The translations under genes and the position numbers were made by a program. From Gemmatimonadota bacterium (GTDB taxonomy: Bacteria; Gemmatimonadota; Gemmatimonadetes; Gemmatimonadales; Gemmatimonadaceae), in assembly GCA_016704465.1 (NCBI GenBank), contig JADJAD010000008.1, positions 124,001 to 188,000 on the forward strand: DNA of 64,000 nucleotides, given 5' to 3'. The notes under the pieces were generated by a model. It was not told where the DNA came from, did not search any database, and worked only from the letters and a program-made list of their open reading frames with translations. This document shows positions 39,369-48,967 of this stretch, in pieces. Position 1 is the first letter of the stretch. Every line of letters begins with the position of its first letter.

Positions 39369-40199
39369 ATGCATAGCACGGGGCATTCTTTCGAGGCGAT
39401 CGAGGCGGCGGCCGCAGTGGTGCGGGCGCGGTTCTCGCGCGTCCCCGAGGTGGGCATTGTCCTCGGGACGGGGCTGGGCGGTCTCGCTACGGCCATCGAC
39501 TCGCCGGTGGTGATCGAGTACGCCGAGCTGCCTGGGTTTGCCCGCTCCACGGTGGAGTCGCACGAGGGTCGGCTGCTCTGTGGCACGCTGGCGGGAAAGA
39601 CGGTGGTGGCGATGCAGGGGCGGTTCCACCGCTACGAGGGGTATTCGCTGCAACAGGTCACGTTCCCGGTGCGGGTGCTGCGGTCGTTAGGCGCCGGCAC
39701 GCTCGTGGTCTCGAATGCAGGCGGGGGGATGCACCCGTTGTGGGCGGCGGGTGACCTGATGCTCATGTCGGACCACATCAACCTGCTGGGCGACAATCCA
39801 CTGGTCGGTGCGAATGACGACCGGCTCGGTCCGCGCTTCCCCGACATGTCGCAGCCGTACGACGCGGCGCTGCGCGAGCTGGCGCGGGCCGAAGCGCGGC
39901 GCCAGGGGATCGTGCTGCGCGAGGGCGTCTACGTGGCCGTCCCCGGTCCCAACCTCGAGACGCGCGCCGAGTACCGGATGCTGCGTGCAATGGGCGCCGA
40001 CGTGGTGGGGATGTCGACTGTCCCCGAGGTGATCGTGGCCGTGCATGCAGGGATGCGCGTGCTCGGCGTGTCGATCATCACGGATCTGTGCCTCCCCGAC
40101 GCGCTGGAACCGGCGTCGATGGAGAAGATCGTCGCCGTCGCGATGCGGGCCGAGCCGCACCTGACGTCCCTGATCACCGGTGTGCTGGAACGACTGTGA
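39369..40199 (+). CDS. Purine nucleoside phosphorylase (trimeric class)
   Basis: 276 residues. VGIVLGTGLGGLA (phosphate loop), GRFHRYEGYS, VVSNAGGGMHP, GPNLETRAEYRMLRAMGADVVGMSTVPE are the PNP/MTAP family II signatures; Glu and Met of ETRAEY and VGMST line the base site. It phosphorolyses guanosine and inosine, matching hpt nearby for purine salvage. It overlaps ileS by four bases. Confidence 0.92.
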   Translation: MHSTGHSFEAIEAAAAVVRARFSRVPEVGIVLGTGLGGLATAIDSPVVIEYAELPGFARSTVESHEGRLLCGTLAGKTVVAMQGRFHRYEGYSLQQVTFPVRVLRSLGAGTLVVSNAGGGMHPLWAAGDLMLMSDHINLLGDNPLVGANDDRLGPRFPDMSQPYDAALRELARAEARRQGIVLREGVYVAVPGPNLETRAEYRMLRAMGADVVGMSTVPEVIVAVHAGMRVLGVSIITDLCLPDALEPASMEKIVAVAMRAEPHLTSLITGVLERL

Positions 40200-43100
40200 C
40201 GACGCCCCGATACGAACTGCTCCCGGCGGACCGGCCGGCCGACGACCTCGAACAGGAACTGCTGGCGCGCTGGCGCGAGGAGCGGCTGTTCGAGCGTACG
40301 CTCAGCGAGCGTGCCGACTGCCCGACGTTTGTCTTCTACGATGGTCCGCCGACGGCCAATGGCCGACCGGGCATCCACCACGTGTTCGCGCGCACGGTCA
40401 AGGACCTCTTCTGCCGTCACCGGACGATGACCGGGCACCTCGTGCCGCGGAAGGCGGGATGGGACACGCACGGCCTGCCGGTGGAGATCGAGGTCGAGAA
40501 GGCGCTGGGCCTTTCGGGCAAGCCCGACATCGAGGCCTTTGGCGTCGAGGCGTTCAACGCGCGCTGCCGCGAGAGCGTGTGGACGTACCGCAAGGAATGG
40601 GAACGCCTGGTCGAGCGCGTGGCGAACTGGATGGACTACGACCAGCCCTACGTCACGTACACCAACGACTACATCGAGAGCGAGTGGTGGGCGCTCAAGA
40701 CGCTGTACGAGAAGGGCCTCCTGTATCGCGGGCACAAGATCCTGCCGTACTGCTCGCGCTGCGGGACTGCGCTGTCGTCGCACGAGGTGGCGCAGGGCTA
40801 TGAGGACGTGGAGGATCCGTCGGTGTACGTAGCGCTGGATCTCGTTGAGGCGGACGGGGGACGGGAGACGGGGGACGCGAGTCGGCGTCGGTTGCTGGTG
40901 TGGACGACGACGCCTTGGACGCTGGTCTCGAACGTTGCGTTGGCGGTGCATGCCGACCTTGAATACGTCGAGCTGCGCAAGAAGAAGGGGGCCGAGTGGA
41001 CGATCATCCTCGCGGCGGCGCGGGCGATGGCGGTGCTTGGGGACGACTACACCGATCGGTGGGACGTCGTGACGCGGCTGGCCGGGTCTGACCTGGCGGG
41101 GCGCCGATATCGGCGGCCGCTCGATTGGGTGCCGTACGGTGAGGGGACGGGTGACCACGAGGTCATCGTCACTGCCGACTTCGTCTCGGCCGACGACGGG
41201 AGCGGGATCGTGCACATGGCCCCCGCGTTCGGCGCCGACGACTATGCGACGGGGCAGAAGCATGGGCTGGTGATGCTGCAGCCGGTCACCGGACGGGGGC
41301 GCTTCCATGAGGAGATCCCGGTGGTGGGCGGCATGTGGGTCAAGGACGCCGACGCGCATATCCTCACCGAGCTGCAATCGCGGGACGTGCTCTGGAAGGC
41401 GGGCACGTTGCTGCACGCGTACCCGCACTGCTGGCGCTGCAAGACGCCGCTCCTGTACTTCGCTCGCGTCTCCTGGTTCGTGCGCACCACGCAGTTCAAG
41501 GACGAGATGATCGCCCGCAATGCGGCGATCGACTGGCATCCGCGCGACGTCGGGGAGGGGCGCTTCGGCGAGTGGCTCAAGAACAACATCGACTGGGCCA
41601 TCTCCCGGGACCGCTACTGGGGGACGCCGCTGCCGGTGTGGGTCAACGACGAAGACCCGACCGAGGTCGAGGTGATCGGGTCGTACGCCGAGTTGGGCGA
41701 ACGCTCGGGCGCCCCGCTTCCGGCCGACTTCGATCCCCACAAGCCGTTCATCGATGCCTACACCTGGCCGGCGCGCTCGGGGACTGGGACGATGCGCCGG
41801 GTGCCGGAAGTCATCGACGCCTGGTTCGACTCGGGTTCCATGCCGTTCGCGCAGTGGCATTATCCGTTCGAGAATCGGGAACGCACCGCGGAGCAGTATC
41901 CGGCCGACTTCATCGCCGAGGGGCTCGACCAGACCCGCGGGTGGTTCTACTCGCTGCTGGCCATCGCCACCGGGTTGGGCGATGCATTGCCGAACAACGG
42001 GCGCCTCGAACGGGCAGGCGCGGGCGGCGACGGGGCGCCAGACGCATCGGCGACTCTCCCCGCGGCCTGCGCGGCGCCGTATCGGGCAGTGGTCGTCAAC
42101 GACCTCGTACTGGATGCCACCGGCGTCAAGATGTCCAAGAGCCGCGGCAACGTGGTCAACCCGTGGGACGTGCTCGCGTCGCACGGGGCCGATGCGGTGC
42201 GCCTGTACCTGGTGGCGTCGAGCCAGCTGGGCACGCCCAAACTCTTTGATGCGGACGCGATTCGCGACACGGCGGCGCGCTTCCTCGTCACCCTGAAGAA
42301 TGTCTACAGCGGGATCTTCGCGCTCTATGCGAACTTCGGCTGGAGCCCATCGGCGTCCGATCCCGACGTGGCCGCACGGCCCGTCCTCGATCGCTGGGTG
42401 CTGTCGCGCCTGACGGCGGTCGAGCAGGGGGTCCAGGGCCACCTCCAGGCCTTCGATGCCACCGCAGCGGCGCGGTTGCTCATGGCGTTCGTCGTGGACG
42501 ACCTGTCCAATTGGTACGTGCGGCAATCCCGCGCACGGTTCTACGACGTCGATGCCGACGAGAATCGCGCCGCCTTCGCCACGCTGCACGAGTGCCTCGT
42601 GGTGACCACCCGGCTGCTCGCGCCGATCGCGCCGTTCATCACGGACTGGATGCACCGACAGCTCACGGGAACTTCCGTGCATCTGGCCCGCTTGTGGCGA
42701 GAGGGCGGTCCCGCCGTGGTGCGCGACCACGGGCTGGAGCGTGGAATGGCCGAGGTGCGGGAACTGGCGACCCTCGGCCGGGCGGCCCGCGAAGAGGCGG
42801 GGATCAACGTGCGCAAGCCGCTCGCCCGGGTGGTGTGCGTGGTCAGCGCCGAGGCGGTCCCCGATGTGGAGCCGCTGCTCTCGCTGCTCCAGTCGGAGCT
42901 GAACGTGAAGGCGGTCACGCTCGCGACCTCGGCCGACGACCTCGTCACGCTGGAGGCCAAGCCGAATTTTCGCTCGTTAGGAAAGAAGTTCGGCAAGGCC
43001 ACGCCGCTGGCGGCCCAGGCAGTGCTCGCGTTGGCCAGCGACCACTTGCGGCGTTTTGAACACGGCGAGGCGCTGGCGCTGAGCGTGGAGGGGGAGACCC

Positions 43101-43483
43101 ATACACTCGACGCGGAAGACGTGACGATACTTCGCAGGGCCTCGGGTGCGCTGGTGGTGAAGGAGGCGCTCGGCCGGTTCGCGGCCATCGATCCGGTGCT
43201 GACGCCGGCCCTGCGCCGGGAAGGGATGGCTCGGGAGATCGTCAGTCGGGTACAACGATTGCGCAAGGAACGCGGACTCGCGGTGTCAGATCGCATTGAA
43301 CTGTCGATCTGGGGGGCGGAGGAAGTCCAGGTCGCGGTGGCGGAATACGAACAGTGGATTGCGGGCGAAGTACTCGCTCGAACCGTCACGGTCGGCCGTG
43401 ACGGGGCAACGGGAGATCATGCGGCGATGGCGGTGGAGATCGATGGACTCACCGTTCACGTCGCCTTCACACGGGACGAATAA
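40196..43483 (+). CDS. ileS: Isoleucyl-tRNA synthetase, type 2 (eukaryote-like)
   Basis: 1095 residues. The class I signature is PTANGRPGIHHVFARTVKDL, the KMSKS loop GVKMSKSRGNVVNP (Lys645). Zn-like Cys pairs occur at YCSRCGTAL and CWRCKTPL in the body, and the long C-terminal region with EAGINVRKPLARV matches type 2 IleRS rather than the E. coli type 1 enzyme. Type 2 enzymes are usually insensitive to mupirocin. GTG 40196 overlaps the PNP stop and is followed by the family start. Confidence 0.93.
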   Translation: MTTPRYELLPADRPADDLEQELLARWREERLFERTLSERADCPTFVFYDGPPTANGRPGIHHVFARTVKDLFCRHRTMTGHLVPRKAGWDTHGLPVEIEVEKALGLSGKPDIEAFGVEAFNARCRESVWTYRKEWERLVERVANWMDYDQPYVTYTNDYIESEWWALKTLYEKGLLYRGHKILPYCSRCGTALSSHEVAQGYEDVEDPSVYVALDLVEADGGRETGDASRRRLLVWTTTPWTLVSNVALAVHADLEYVELRKKKGAEWTIILAAARAMAVLGDDYTDRWDVVTRLAGSDLAGRRYRRPLDWVPYGEGTGDHEVIVTADFVSADDGSGIVHMAPAFGADDYATGQKHGLVMLQPVTGRGRFHEEIPVVGGMWVKDADAHILTELQSRDVLWKAGTLLHAYPHCWRCKTPLLYFARVSWFVRTTQFKDEMIARNAAIDWHPRDVGEGRFGEWLKNNIDWAISRDRYWGTPLPVWVNDEDPTEVEVIGSYAELGERSGAPLPADFDPHKPFIDAYTWPARSGTGTMRRVPEVIDAWFDSGSMPFAQWHYPFENRERTAEQYPADFIAEGLDQTRGWFYSLLAIATGLGDALPNNGRLERAGAGGDGAPDASATLPAACAAPYRAVVVNDLVLDATGVKMSKSRGNVVNPWDVLASHGADAVRLYLVASSQLGTPKLFDADAIRDTAARFLVTLKNVYSGIFALYANFGWSPSASDPDVAARPVLDRWVLSRLTAVEQGVQGHLQAFDATAAARLLMAFVVDDLSNWYVRQSRARFYDVDADENRAAFATLHECLVVTTRLLAPIAPFITDWMHRQLTGTSVHLARLWREGGPAVVRDHGLERGMAEVRELATLGRAAREEAGINVRKPLARVVCVVSAEAVPDVEPLLSLLQSELNVKAVTLATSADDLVTLEAKPNFRSLGKKFGKATPLAAQAVLALASDHLRRFEHGEALALSVEGETHTLDAEDVTILRRASGALVVKEALGRFAAIDPVLTPALRREGMAREIVSRVQRLRKERGLAVSDRIELSIWGAEEVQVAVAEYEQWIAGEVLARTVTVGRDGATGDHAAMAVEIDGLTVHVAFTRDE

Positions 43484-43485
43484 CC

Positions 43486-43923
43486 ATGGCACCGACCAGC
43501 GGGGCGAGCGGCGCGACCGCGCCCAAGAAGCCAAAGCCCATGAGCAAGAAGAACCTGCAGCACTTCGAGAAGCGCCTGATGGACGAGCGCAAGCGTGTCC
43601 TCAAGGAGCTGGGCAAGTACGATGAGGTCTTCAACGCCACCGACCAGTCCTCGGACGGTGACCTCAGCTCGTACTCGTTCCACATGGCCGACCAGGGGAC
43701 GGACGCCATGGAACGCGAGAAGGCGTTCCTGTTCGCCAGCCAGGAGGGGCGCTTCCTGTGGCACATCGACCAGGCCCTGCGTCGCCTGTACAAGTCGCCC
43801 GAGACCTTCGGCAAGTGTCACCAGTGCGGCGAAGAGATTGCCTTCGATCGACTGGACGCGCTCCCGCATGCACGCTATTGCATCCAATGCAAGCAGCGGG
43901 AAGAAGATGCCAAGAAGCACTAG
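43486..43923 (+). CDS. DksA/TraR-type zinc-finger protein
   Basis: 145 residues: basic lead (KKPKPMSKKN), coiled coil, then the C4 finger CHQCGEEI...CIQCKQ typical of DksA/TraR. DSSDGDLSSYSFHMADQGTDAMEREKAF-like coiled-coil tips often carry acidic residues that enter the RNA polymerase channel; here Asp residues are present in SDGDLS and DQGTD. Probably a transcription modulator. lspA starts inside its last codons. Confidence 0.85.
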   Translation: MAPTSGASGATAPKKPKPMSKKNLQHFEKRLMDERKRVLKELGKYDEVFNATDQSSDGDLSSYSFHMADQGTDAMEREKAFLFASQEGRFLWHIDQALRRLYKSPETFGKCHQCGEEIAFDRLDALPHARYCIQCKQREEDAKKH

Positions 43924-44470
43924 CGGACACGCCCTCCTGTTCTGGCCGATCGTGGTGGTGCTGGTCTTCGCGGACCGCATCACCAAGTCGGTCGCCGAGG
44001 AGTTGCTCTGGCCGCGCGGCGTTCCCCAGGCCGTCTTCGGCGACTGGTTCCGGTGGACCCTGGTCTACAACCCGGGAGCCGCCTTCGGCCTGCACCTCGG
44101 ACCTTACTCGCGCTGGATCTTCCTCGCGCTCACGGTGGGCGCGCTGGGGATCCTCTTCCACCTCTACCGCACCACAGAAGCTGGGCAGCGCTGGCGCGCC
44201 ATCGCGATCGGACTCGTGACGGCCGGGGCCATCGGCAACCTCATCGATCGCATCGTCTCGCCCAACGGCGTCGTTGATTTCATCGACATCGGCCTCGGCG
44301 ACCTGCGCTGGCCGACCTTCAACGTCGCGGACATGGCGGTCAGCACGGGGGCGATCCTGCTGGCGGCGGTGCTGTGGCGGGAAGACGAGTCTGCCGAGGC
44401 ATCCAGGGTCGGCGGTGCAGCGAGTGTCGGTGCTGCGGCCGTCGGCGAGTCGGAACGCGTGCGCTCGTGA
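43907..44470 (+). CDS. lspA: Lipoprotein signal peptidase
   Basis: 187 residues, four membrane helices. YNPGAAFGL, GAIGNLIDRIV and FNVADMAVS supply the conserved blocks and the two catalytic Asp. ATG 43907 lies within the preceding gene (17-base overlap). The C-terminal 30 residues are a non-conserved acidic tail. It removes prolipoprotein signals. Confidence 0.93.
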   Translation: MPRSTSGHALLFWPIVVVLVFADRITKSVAEELLWPRGVPQAVFGDWFRWTLVYNPGAAFGLHLGPYSRWIFLALTVGALGILFHLYRTTEAGQRWRAIAIGLVTAGAIGNLIDRIVSPNGVVDFIDIGLGDLRWPTFNVADMAVSTGAILLAAVLWREDESAEASRVGGAASVGAAAVGESERVRS

Positions 44471-45471
44471 GCGACCGCTTGCCCGGCACCGACCTGGCGT
44501 TCGAGATCGAGGCGGACAGCGATGTTCGCCTCGATTCGTTGGTGGCCGCGCGGGCCGAGCTGTCGCGCACGCAGGCGGCGACCTTGATCGCCAACGGTCA
44601 CGTGAGCGTGTCGGGACGGCGGGAGAAGGCGTCCTACAAGCCCGTCGCCGGCGAGCGCGTGGTCGTCCACGTGCCGCCGCCTGCCCCGCGCGAGATTCGA
44701 GGGGAGTCCATCCCGCTCGACATCGTGCACGAGGACGACGACCTCGTCGTCGTCAACAAGCCGGCCGGCATGGTCGTGCATCCTGCGCCAGGGAACTGGA
44801 GCGGGACGCTGGTGAACGCGCTCGTCGGACGGGGGGGCGACTTGTCGAGCGCGGGCGGCGACGAGCGTCCCGGGCTCATCCATCGATTGGACAAGGACAC
44901 CTCGGGGCTCCTGCTCGTGGCCAAGAACGACCGCGCGCATCGCCTGCTGTCGGCGGCGCTCGCGGCGCGGCGTGTCGTCCGCCGCTACGCGGCGATGATC
45001 TGGGGCCACCTCGACGCGGACGAGCGCACGGTGGACCGCCCGGTGGCGCGCGACCCCAACGATCGACAGCGAATGGCGGTCGTCGAGGGCGGCAAGGTGG
45101 CGCGCACCACCTTCCGTCGGCTGGCCCGGTTCGACTCGGGCGACCTTTTGCGTGCGCACCTGCACACCGGGCGCACGCACCAGATTCGCGTGCACCTCGC
45201 GTCGATCGGGCATCCGGTCATGGGCGACGACACATACGGAGGGGGCGGGGGACGCAAGCTCGTCGCGCTCCCCCCGCGTCGACACTTCCTGCACGCGGCG
45301 TGGCTGCGCTTCACGCACCCGATCACGGGGACGCTGCTCGACCTGCGCGCCCCGCTGCCCGCGGACCTGCGCTCGGCAATCGCCGCAGTGGCCCACGATC
45401 CGTCGTTGCGCGACGCGGTGGACCCGCTCGCGGCCTTTGCGTTCTACGACAACGACCCGGGGGCGTCGTGA
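44467..45471 (+). CDS. RluA/RluD-family 23S rRNA pseudouridine synthase
   Basis: 334 residues: N-terminal S4 domain (RLDSLVAARAELSRTQAATL) and the catalytic domain with GLIHRLDKDTSGLLLVAKN (catalytic Asp in HRLD), HTGRTHQIRVHLA and GHPVMGDDTYGG. RluD-like by architecture. GTG start overlaps the lspA stop; the end overlaps cheW. Confidence 0.92.
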   Translation: MSDRLPGTDLAFEIEADSDVRLDSLVAARAELSRTQAATLIANGHVSVSGRREKASYKPVAGERVVVHVPPPAPREIRGESIPLDIVHEDDDLVVVNKPAGMVVHPAPGNWSGTLVNALVGRGGDLSSAGGDERPGLIHRLDKDTSGLLLVAKNDRAHRLLSAALAARRVVRRYAAMIWGHLDADERTVDRPVARDPNDRQRMAVVEGGKVARTTFRRLARFDSGDLLRAHLHTGRTHQIRVHLASIGHPVMGDDTYGGGGGRKLVALPPRRHFLHAAWLRFTHPITGTLLDLRAPLPADLRSAIAAVAHDPSLRDAVDPLAAFAFYDNDPGAS

Positions 45472-45884
45472 GCCGTCCCTTCCTCATCGTGGAGGGAGGC
45501 GGGGCCCTGTTCGCGGTCGACCAGGGGCTGGTCCGTGAAATCGTGCCGGCCCGCGCGATGACGCGCCTACCCGGTGCCCCGCCCGCAGTCCGCGGGCTGC
45601 TCAACGTGCGCGGCACACTGGTCACCGTGATCGACCTGGCGACCCGGTTCGGGCAGGGCGGGGCACTCGTCGCCGACCCGTCCGTGGTCATCGCGGTCAC
45701 AGAGGCGCGCACGATCGGCCTGCTGGTGGACGACGTGCACGACGTGCTGTCGTTTGCCGAGGAGGAGCTGCTGCCGGCGACCGAGGGATCCAGCGACCCG
45801 GCGGTCGTCGGCTTGGGACATTTCGGTGACCGAGTCGTCCTTGCGGTGGAGCTCCAGGAACTCGCGCGGCAGACGTTCGCCTAG
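45468..45884 (+). CDS. cheW: CheW-like chemotaxis coupling protein 1
   Basis: 138 residues, single CheW domain: VDQGLVREIVPARAMTRLPG, VRGLLNVRGTLVTVIDL and GLLVDDVHDVL. It should bridge a receptor and CheA. It is the first gene of the Che/Mgl operon and overlaps the pseudouridine synthase stop. Confidence 0.88.
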   Translation: MSRPFLIVEGGGALFAVDQGLVREIVPARAMTRLPGAPPAVRGLLNVRGTLVTVIDLATRFGQGGALVADPSVVIAVTEARTIGLLVDDVHDVLSFAEEELLPATEGSSDPAVVGLGHFGDRVVLAVELQELARQTFA

Positions 45885-45929
45885 GGGAGGCGCGCGCCAG
45901 CGCGAGCCACCGCCGAGGGAGAATTGAGC

Positions 45930-46292
45930 GTGAGCCATACGGTCTTGATCTGCGACGACGCCATCTTCATGCGCACCATGCTGAGCGACATCCTGCAACA
46001 GGCGGGATTCGACGTGGTGGGCGAAGCAGAGACGGGTGCCCAGGCGGTCAACAAGTATCGCGACCTGCGCCCCGACCTGGTGACGATGGACATTGTCATG
46101 CCCGACATGGGCGGGATCGACGCGGTCCGCGAGATCACCCGCGACGACCCCACGGCCAAGGTGCTGATGTGCAGCGCCATGGGACAGCAGGCACTCGTGG
46201 TCGAGGCGATCCAGGCGGGAGCCAAGGACTTCGTCGTGAAGCCCTTCCAGCCGTCGCGCGTGCTGGAGGCGGTGCAGCGCGTCCTGGGCTGA
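45930..46292 (+). CDS. cheY: CheY-like single-domain response regulator
   Basis: About 120 residues. LICDDAIFMRTML (acidic pair), phosphoacceptor Asp54 in VTMDIVMPD, CSAMGQQ and VVKPFQPSRV. It is a stand-alone receiver, presumably phosphorylated by CheA. gaggga at 45915-45920 favours GTG 45930; TTG 45924 is in frame. Sits right before cheA. Confidence 0.93.
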   Translation: MSHTVLICDDAIFMRTMLSDILQQAGFDVVGEAETGAQAVNKYRDLRPDLVTMDIVMPDMGGIDAVREITRDDPTAKVLMCSAMGQQALVVEAIQAGAKDFVVKPFQPSRVLEAVQRVLG

Positions 46293-46323
46293 CGCCTTGG
46301 CGCGATAATTCGTCGGCGCGCCG

Positions 46324-48333
46324 ATGGACTCCGCCCGCTACCGCGAGCTTTTCCTCACGGAAGCGCGCGATCACCTCGTCTCCATCAACCAGTCACTGAT
46401 CGCCCTCGAGCAGTCGCCACCGTCCACGGTGCGCGGAGGCGAGTCGGTGAACGAGCTCTTCCGGGCGGTTCATACCGTCAAGGGCATGAGTGCGGTGATG
46501 GGGTACGATTCGGTCGCGGCGCTGTCGCACGCGATGGAGTCGTTGCTCGCGCGCGTGCGCGCGGGGGAGCAGCCGCTCGAACCCGCGCACCTCGGACTCC
46601 TGTTCGATGCCGCCGATGCGCTGGAGTCGGCGATCGAATCTTCGTCCGTCCAGGCAGATGCCGGGCCGGCGTCGGCGCTCGATGTCACATCGCTGGTCGA
46701 TCGACTGCAGGGCCGGAGCGGGTCGGCGTCGTCCGCGACGCCGCTGTCGACGCTGCCAACCGTTCGTCGCAGGCCTCCCCCAGGGTCCGGTGGAGTGGTG
46801 GTGTCCGTCTCGCTCGAGCCGGGGACGATCCTTCCGGGCGCACGGGCGCAGTTGGTCGTCGCGCGGGCCCGCACCCTCGGCGCCGTGCTCGGCGCGTCGC
46901 CGGACGAAGTGGCGCTGCTGGCGGACGACTTCGATGGACAGCTGGCCCTGCGCGTGGCCACCGAGGCCGACGACGCGACGATCGCCCGCACGATTCAGGG
47001 GGCAGGGAGCGTGGCCACGGTCGCGATCGCGCGAGACCCCGACCGCTCGGACGCGTGCGAGAACGCGCCCGACGCGGCCTCGGACCCGTCGAGCACCAGG
47101 TTGGCGGACCTGCCGCCCGGGGCGGACCGCTCCCTGCTCGCCGACGCGAGCGAACGATTCGAGGCCGCCTGGGGCAACGAGGTCCTGAAGGCGCCGCTCC
47201 AGCGCTACGTCCGCATTGACCTGCGACGTCTCGATCATCTCATGTCGCTGGTCGGGGAGCTGATGATCGTGCGCGGGAGCCTCGCCCAGCGAGCGAGCGC
47301 GCACGCAGACCCGATGTTGGACGATGTGGTCACCGAGGCGTCGCGTCTCGTCGGCGCGCTGCAGGATGGGGTGCTCGGGGCGCGCATGGTCCCGGTGTGG
47401 CAGGTCTTCGATCGGTTTCCCCGGGTCGTGCGCGACGCCGCCCGCACGCTGGGGAAGGACGTCGAGTTCGTCGTCGAGGGGCGGGAGATCGAACTGGATC
47501 GATCCCTGCTCGAGCAGGTGGCCGACCCGCTCGTGCACCTGCTGCGCAACGCCGTGGACCACGGCATCGAGCCGCCTGCGGCCCGGGTGGCGTCGGGAAA
47601 GCCGCCGACCGGACGCCTGACGCTCAGCGCCTCGCGCGAGCGGAGCGCCGTGGTCATTCGCGTCGCCGACGACGGGCGCGGGGTCGATCGCGACCGCGTG
47701 CTGCGCACCGCGCAGGCGCAGGGGGTGGTCGATGCCGAGCGCGAGGCACTCGACGACGACGAGATCCTTCGGGTCATCTCGCGAGCCGGTTTTTCCACCG
47801 CCGACCGGGTGACGGATCTCTCCGGACGAGGGGTCGGGATCGATGCGGTCCTGTCCCGCATCCGCGCCCTGGGCGGGACGGTCGAGCTGCGCACCGGTCC
47901 GGGGACGGGGACGAGCTTCTCCCTGCGACTCCCGGTCACGCTGGCGGTGATCCCGGCCTTGATGGCCCGGGTTGGGGACGAAGCGTACGCACTGCCGTTG
48001 ACGCACGTCACCGAAACGCTCCAGCTGACGCGGGGACTGGTGCGCACGGTACGCGGACGCGACGTGATCGTCATACGGGGAGAGGTCCTCCCGTTGCTGC
48101 ACCTGCGCGACGTCGTCGGGTGCGCGCGCGGGGATGCGGCCACGTCGCACGTGGTGCTGCTCCGCGTGGCCGACCGGACGGCGGGGTTGGTGGTGGACCA
48201 GTTGTTGGGACGGGAAGAAATCGTCGTGAAGCCGTTCGACGCGGTGCGTGGCGCGGCGACGTGCTTCAACGGTGCCACGATCCAGGGCGACGGATCTGCG
48301 GCGCTGATCCTCGAAGTGAGCAGCCTGCTCTAG
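46324..48333 (+). CDS. cheA: Chemotaxis histidine kinase CheA
   Basis: 669 residues: Hpt domain with FRAVHTVKGMSAVMGY (His50), a long variable linker (about 110-270), dimerisation helices (LMSLVGELMIVRGSLAQR), the ATPase domain (HLLRNAVDHGIEPP, VADDGRGVDRD, ISRAGFSTADRVTDLSGRGVG) and the CheW-like regulatory domain (LPLTHVTETLQLTRG). All catalytic boxes look intact. No CheY-binding P2 domain is clear. It is the input kinase of this operon. Confidence 0.94.
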   Translation: MDSARYRELFLTEARDHLVSINQSLIALEQSPPSTVRGGESVNELFRAVHTVKGMSAVMGYDSVAALSHAMESLLARVRAGEQPLEPAHLGLLFDAADALESAIESSSVQADAGPASALDVTSLVDRLQGRSGSASSATPLSTLPTVRRRPPPGSGGVVVSVSLEPGTILPGARAQLVVARARTLGAVLGASPDEVALLADDFDGQLALRVATEADDATIARTIQGAGSVATVAIARDPDRSDACENAPDAASDPSSTRLADLPPGADRSLLADASERFEAAWGNEVLKAPLQRYVRIDLRRLDHLMSLVGELMIVRGSLAQRASAHADPMLDDVVTEASRLVGALQDGVLGARMVPVWQVFDRFPRVVRDAARTLGKDVEFVVEGREIELDRSLLEQVADPLVHLLRNAVDHGIEPPAARVASGKPPTGRLTLSASRERSAVVIRVADDGRGVDRDRVLRTAQAQGVVDAEREALDDDEILRVISRAGFSTADRVTDLSGRGVGIDAVLSRIRALGGTVELRTGPGTGTSFSLRLPVTLAVIPALMARVGDEAYALPLTHVTETLQLTRGLVRTVRGRDVIVIRGEVLPLLHLRDVVGCARGDAATSHVVLLRVADRTAGLVVDQLLGREEIVVKPFDAVRGAATCFNGATIQGDGSAALILEVSSLL

Positions 48334-48342
48334 GAGCGAGTG

Positions 48343-48963
48343 ATGTACGACCTGCTGAGCCTCAAGCCAATGCAGTTGGACGCCCTCCGCGAGGTCGCGA
48401 ACATCGGCGCCGGACATGCGGCGACGGCCCTGTCGCAGATGACGGGGCAGACGATCATGATTGCGGTGCCGACGATCAACATCACGCCGCTCGAGGAGGT
48501 CCCGCCCTGCGTCGCCCATCCGGATGAGCCGGTTGCCGCGGTGCTCATGAACATGCTGGGCGACCTGACCGGACGGACGCTCCTCGTCTTCCCGAAACCG
48601 ACGGCGATCCGGCTGGGGGAGTTGCTCCTGCGGCGCCCGCACGCCGGCGAGGGGGAGCTGACGGAGCTCGAGCAGTCGGCGATCAAGGAGGCGGGCAACA
48701 TCCTCAGCGGGGCGTACATGAACGCACTGAGCGACTTCATGGGGCTGATGCTCCTGCCGTCGCCCCCGTCGCTCGCCATCGACATGTCGCGCGCCGTGCT
48801 CACCACCGCGTACCTGCAGTTCGGCTCCGACCGCGACCTCGTGTTCTGCGTCGAGACCGAGTTCTTCATGCAGGACGCCAACGAGCGGCTGCGCGGCTTC
48901 TTCCTCCTGCTCCCCGACATGCCGTCGCTTCGGGCGATCCTGCGGGCGGTGCGGCTGGACTGA
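48343..48963 (+). CDS. cheC: CheC-family CheY-P phosphatase
   Basis: 206 residues with both active-site helices of the ExxN type: LREVANIGAGHAATAL and AIKEAGNILSGAYMNAL. It dephosphorylates CheY-P, often stimulated by CheD, which is encoded 10 kb downstream. GGAG at 48333-48336 favours ATG 48343. Confidence 0.9.
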   Translation: MYDLLSLKPMQLDALREVANIGAGHAATALSQMTGQTIMIAVPTINITPLEEVPPCVAHPDEPVAAVLMNMLGDLTGRTLLVFPKPTAIRLGELLLRRPHAGEGELTELEQSAIKEAGNILSGAYMNALSDFMGLMLLPSPPSLAIDMSRAVLTTAYLQFGSDRDLVFCVETEFFMQDANERLRGFFLLLPDMPSLRAILRAVRLD

Positions 48964-48967
48964 CCAG

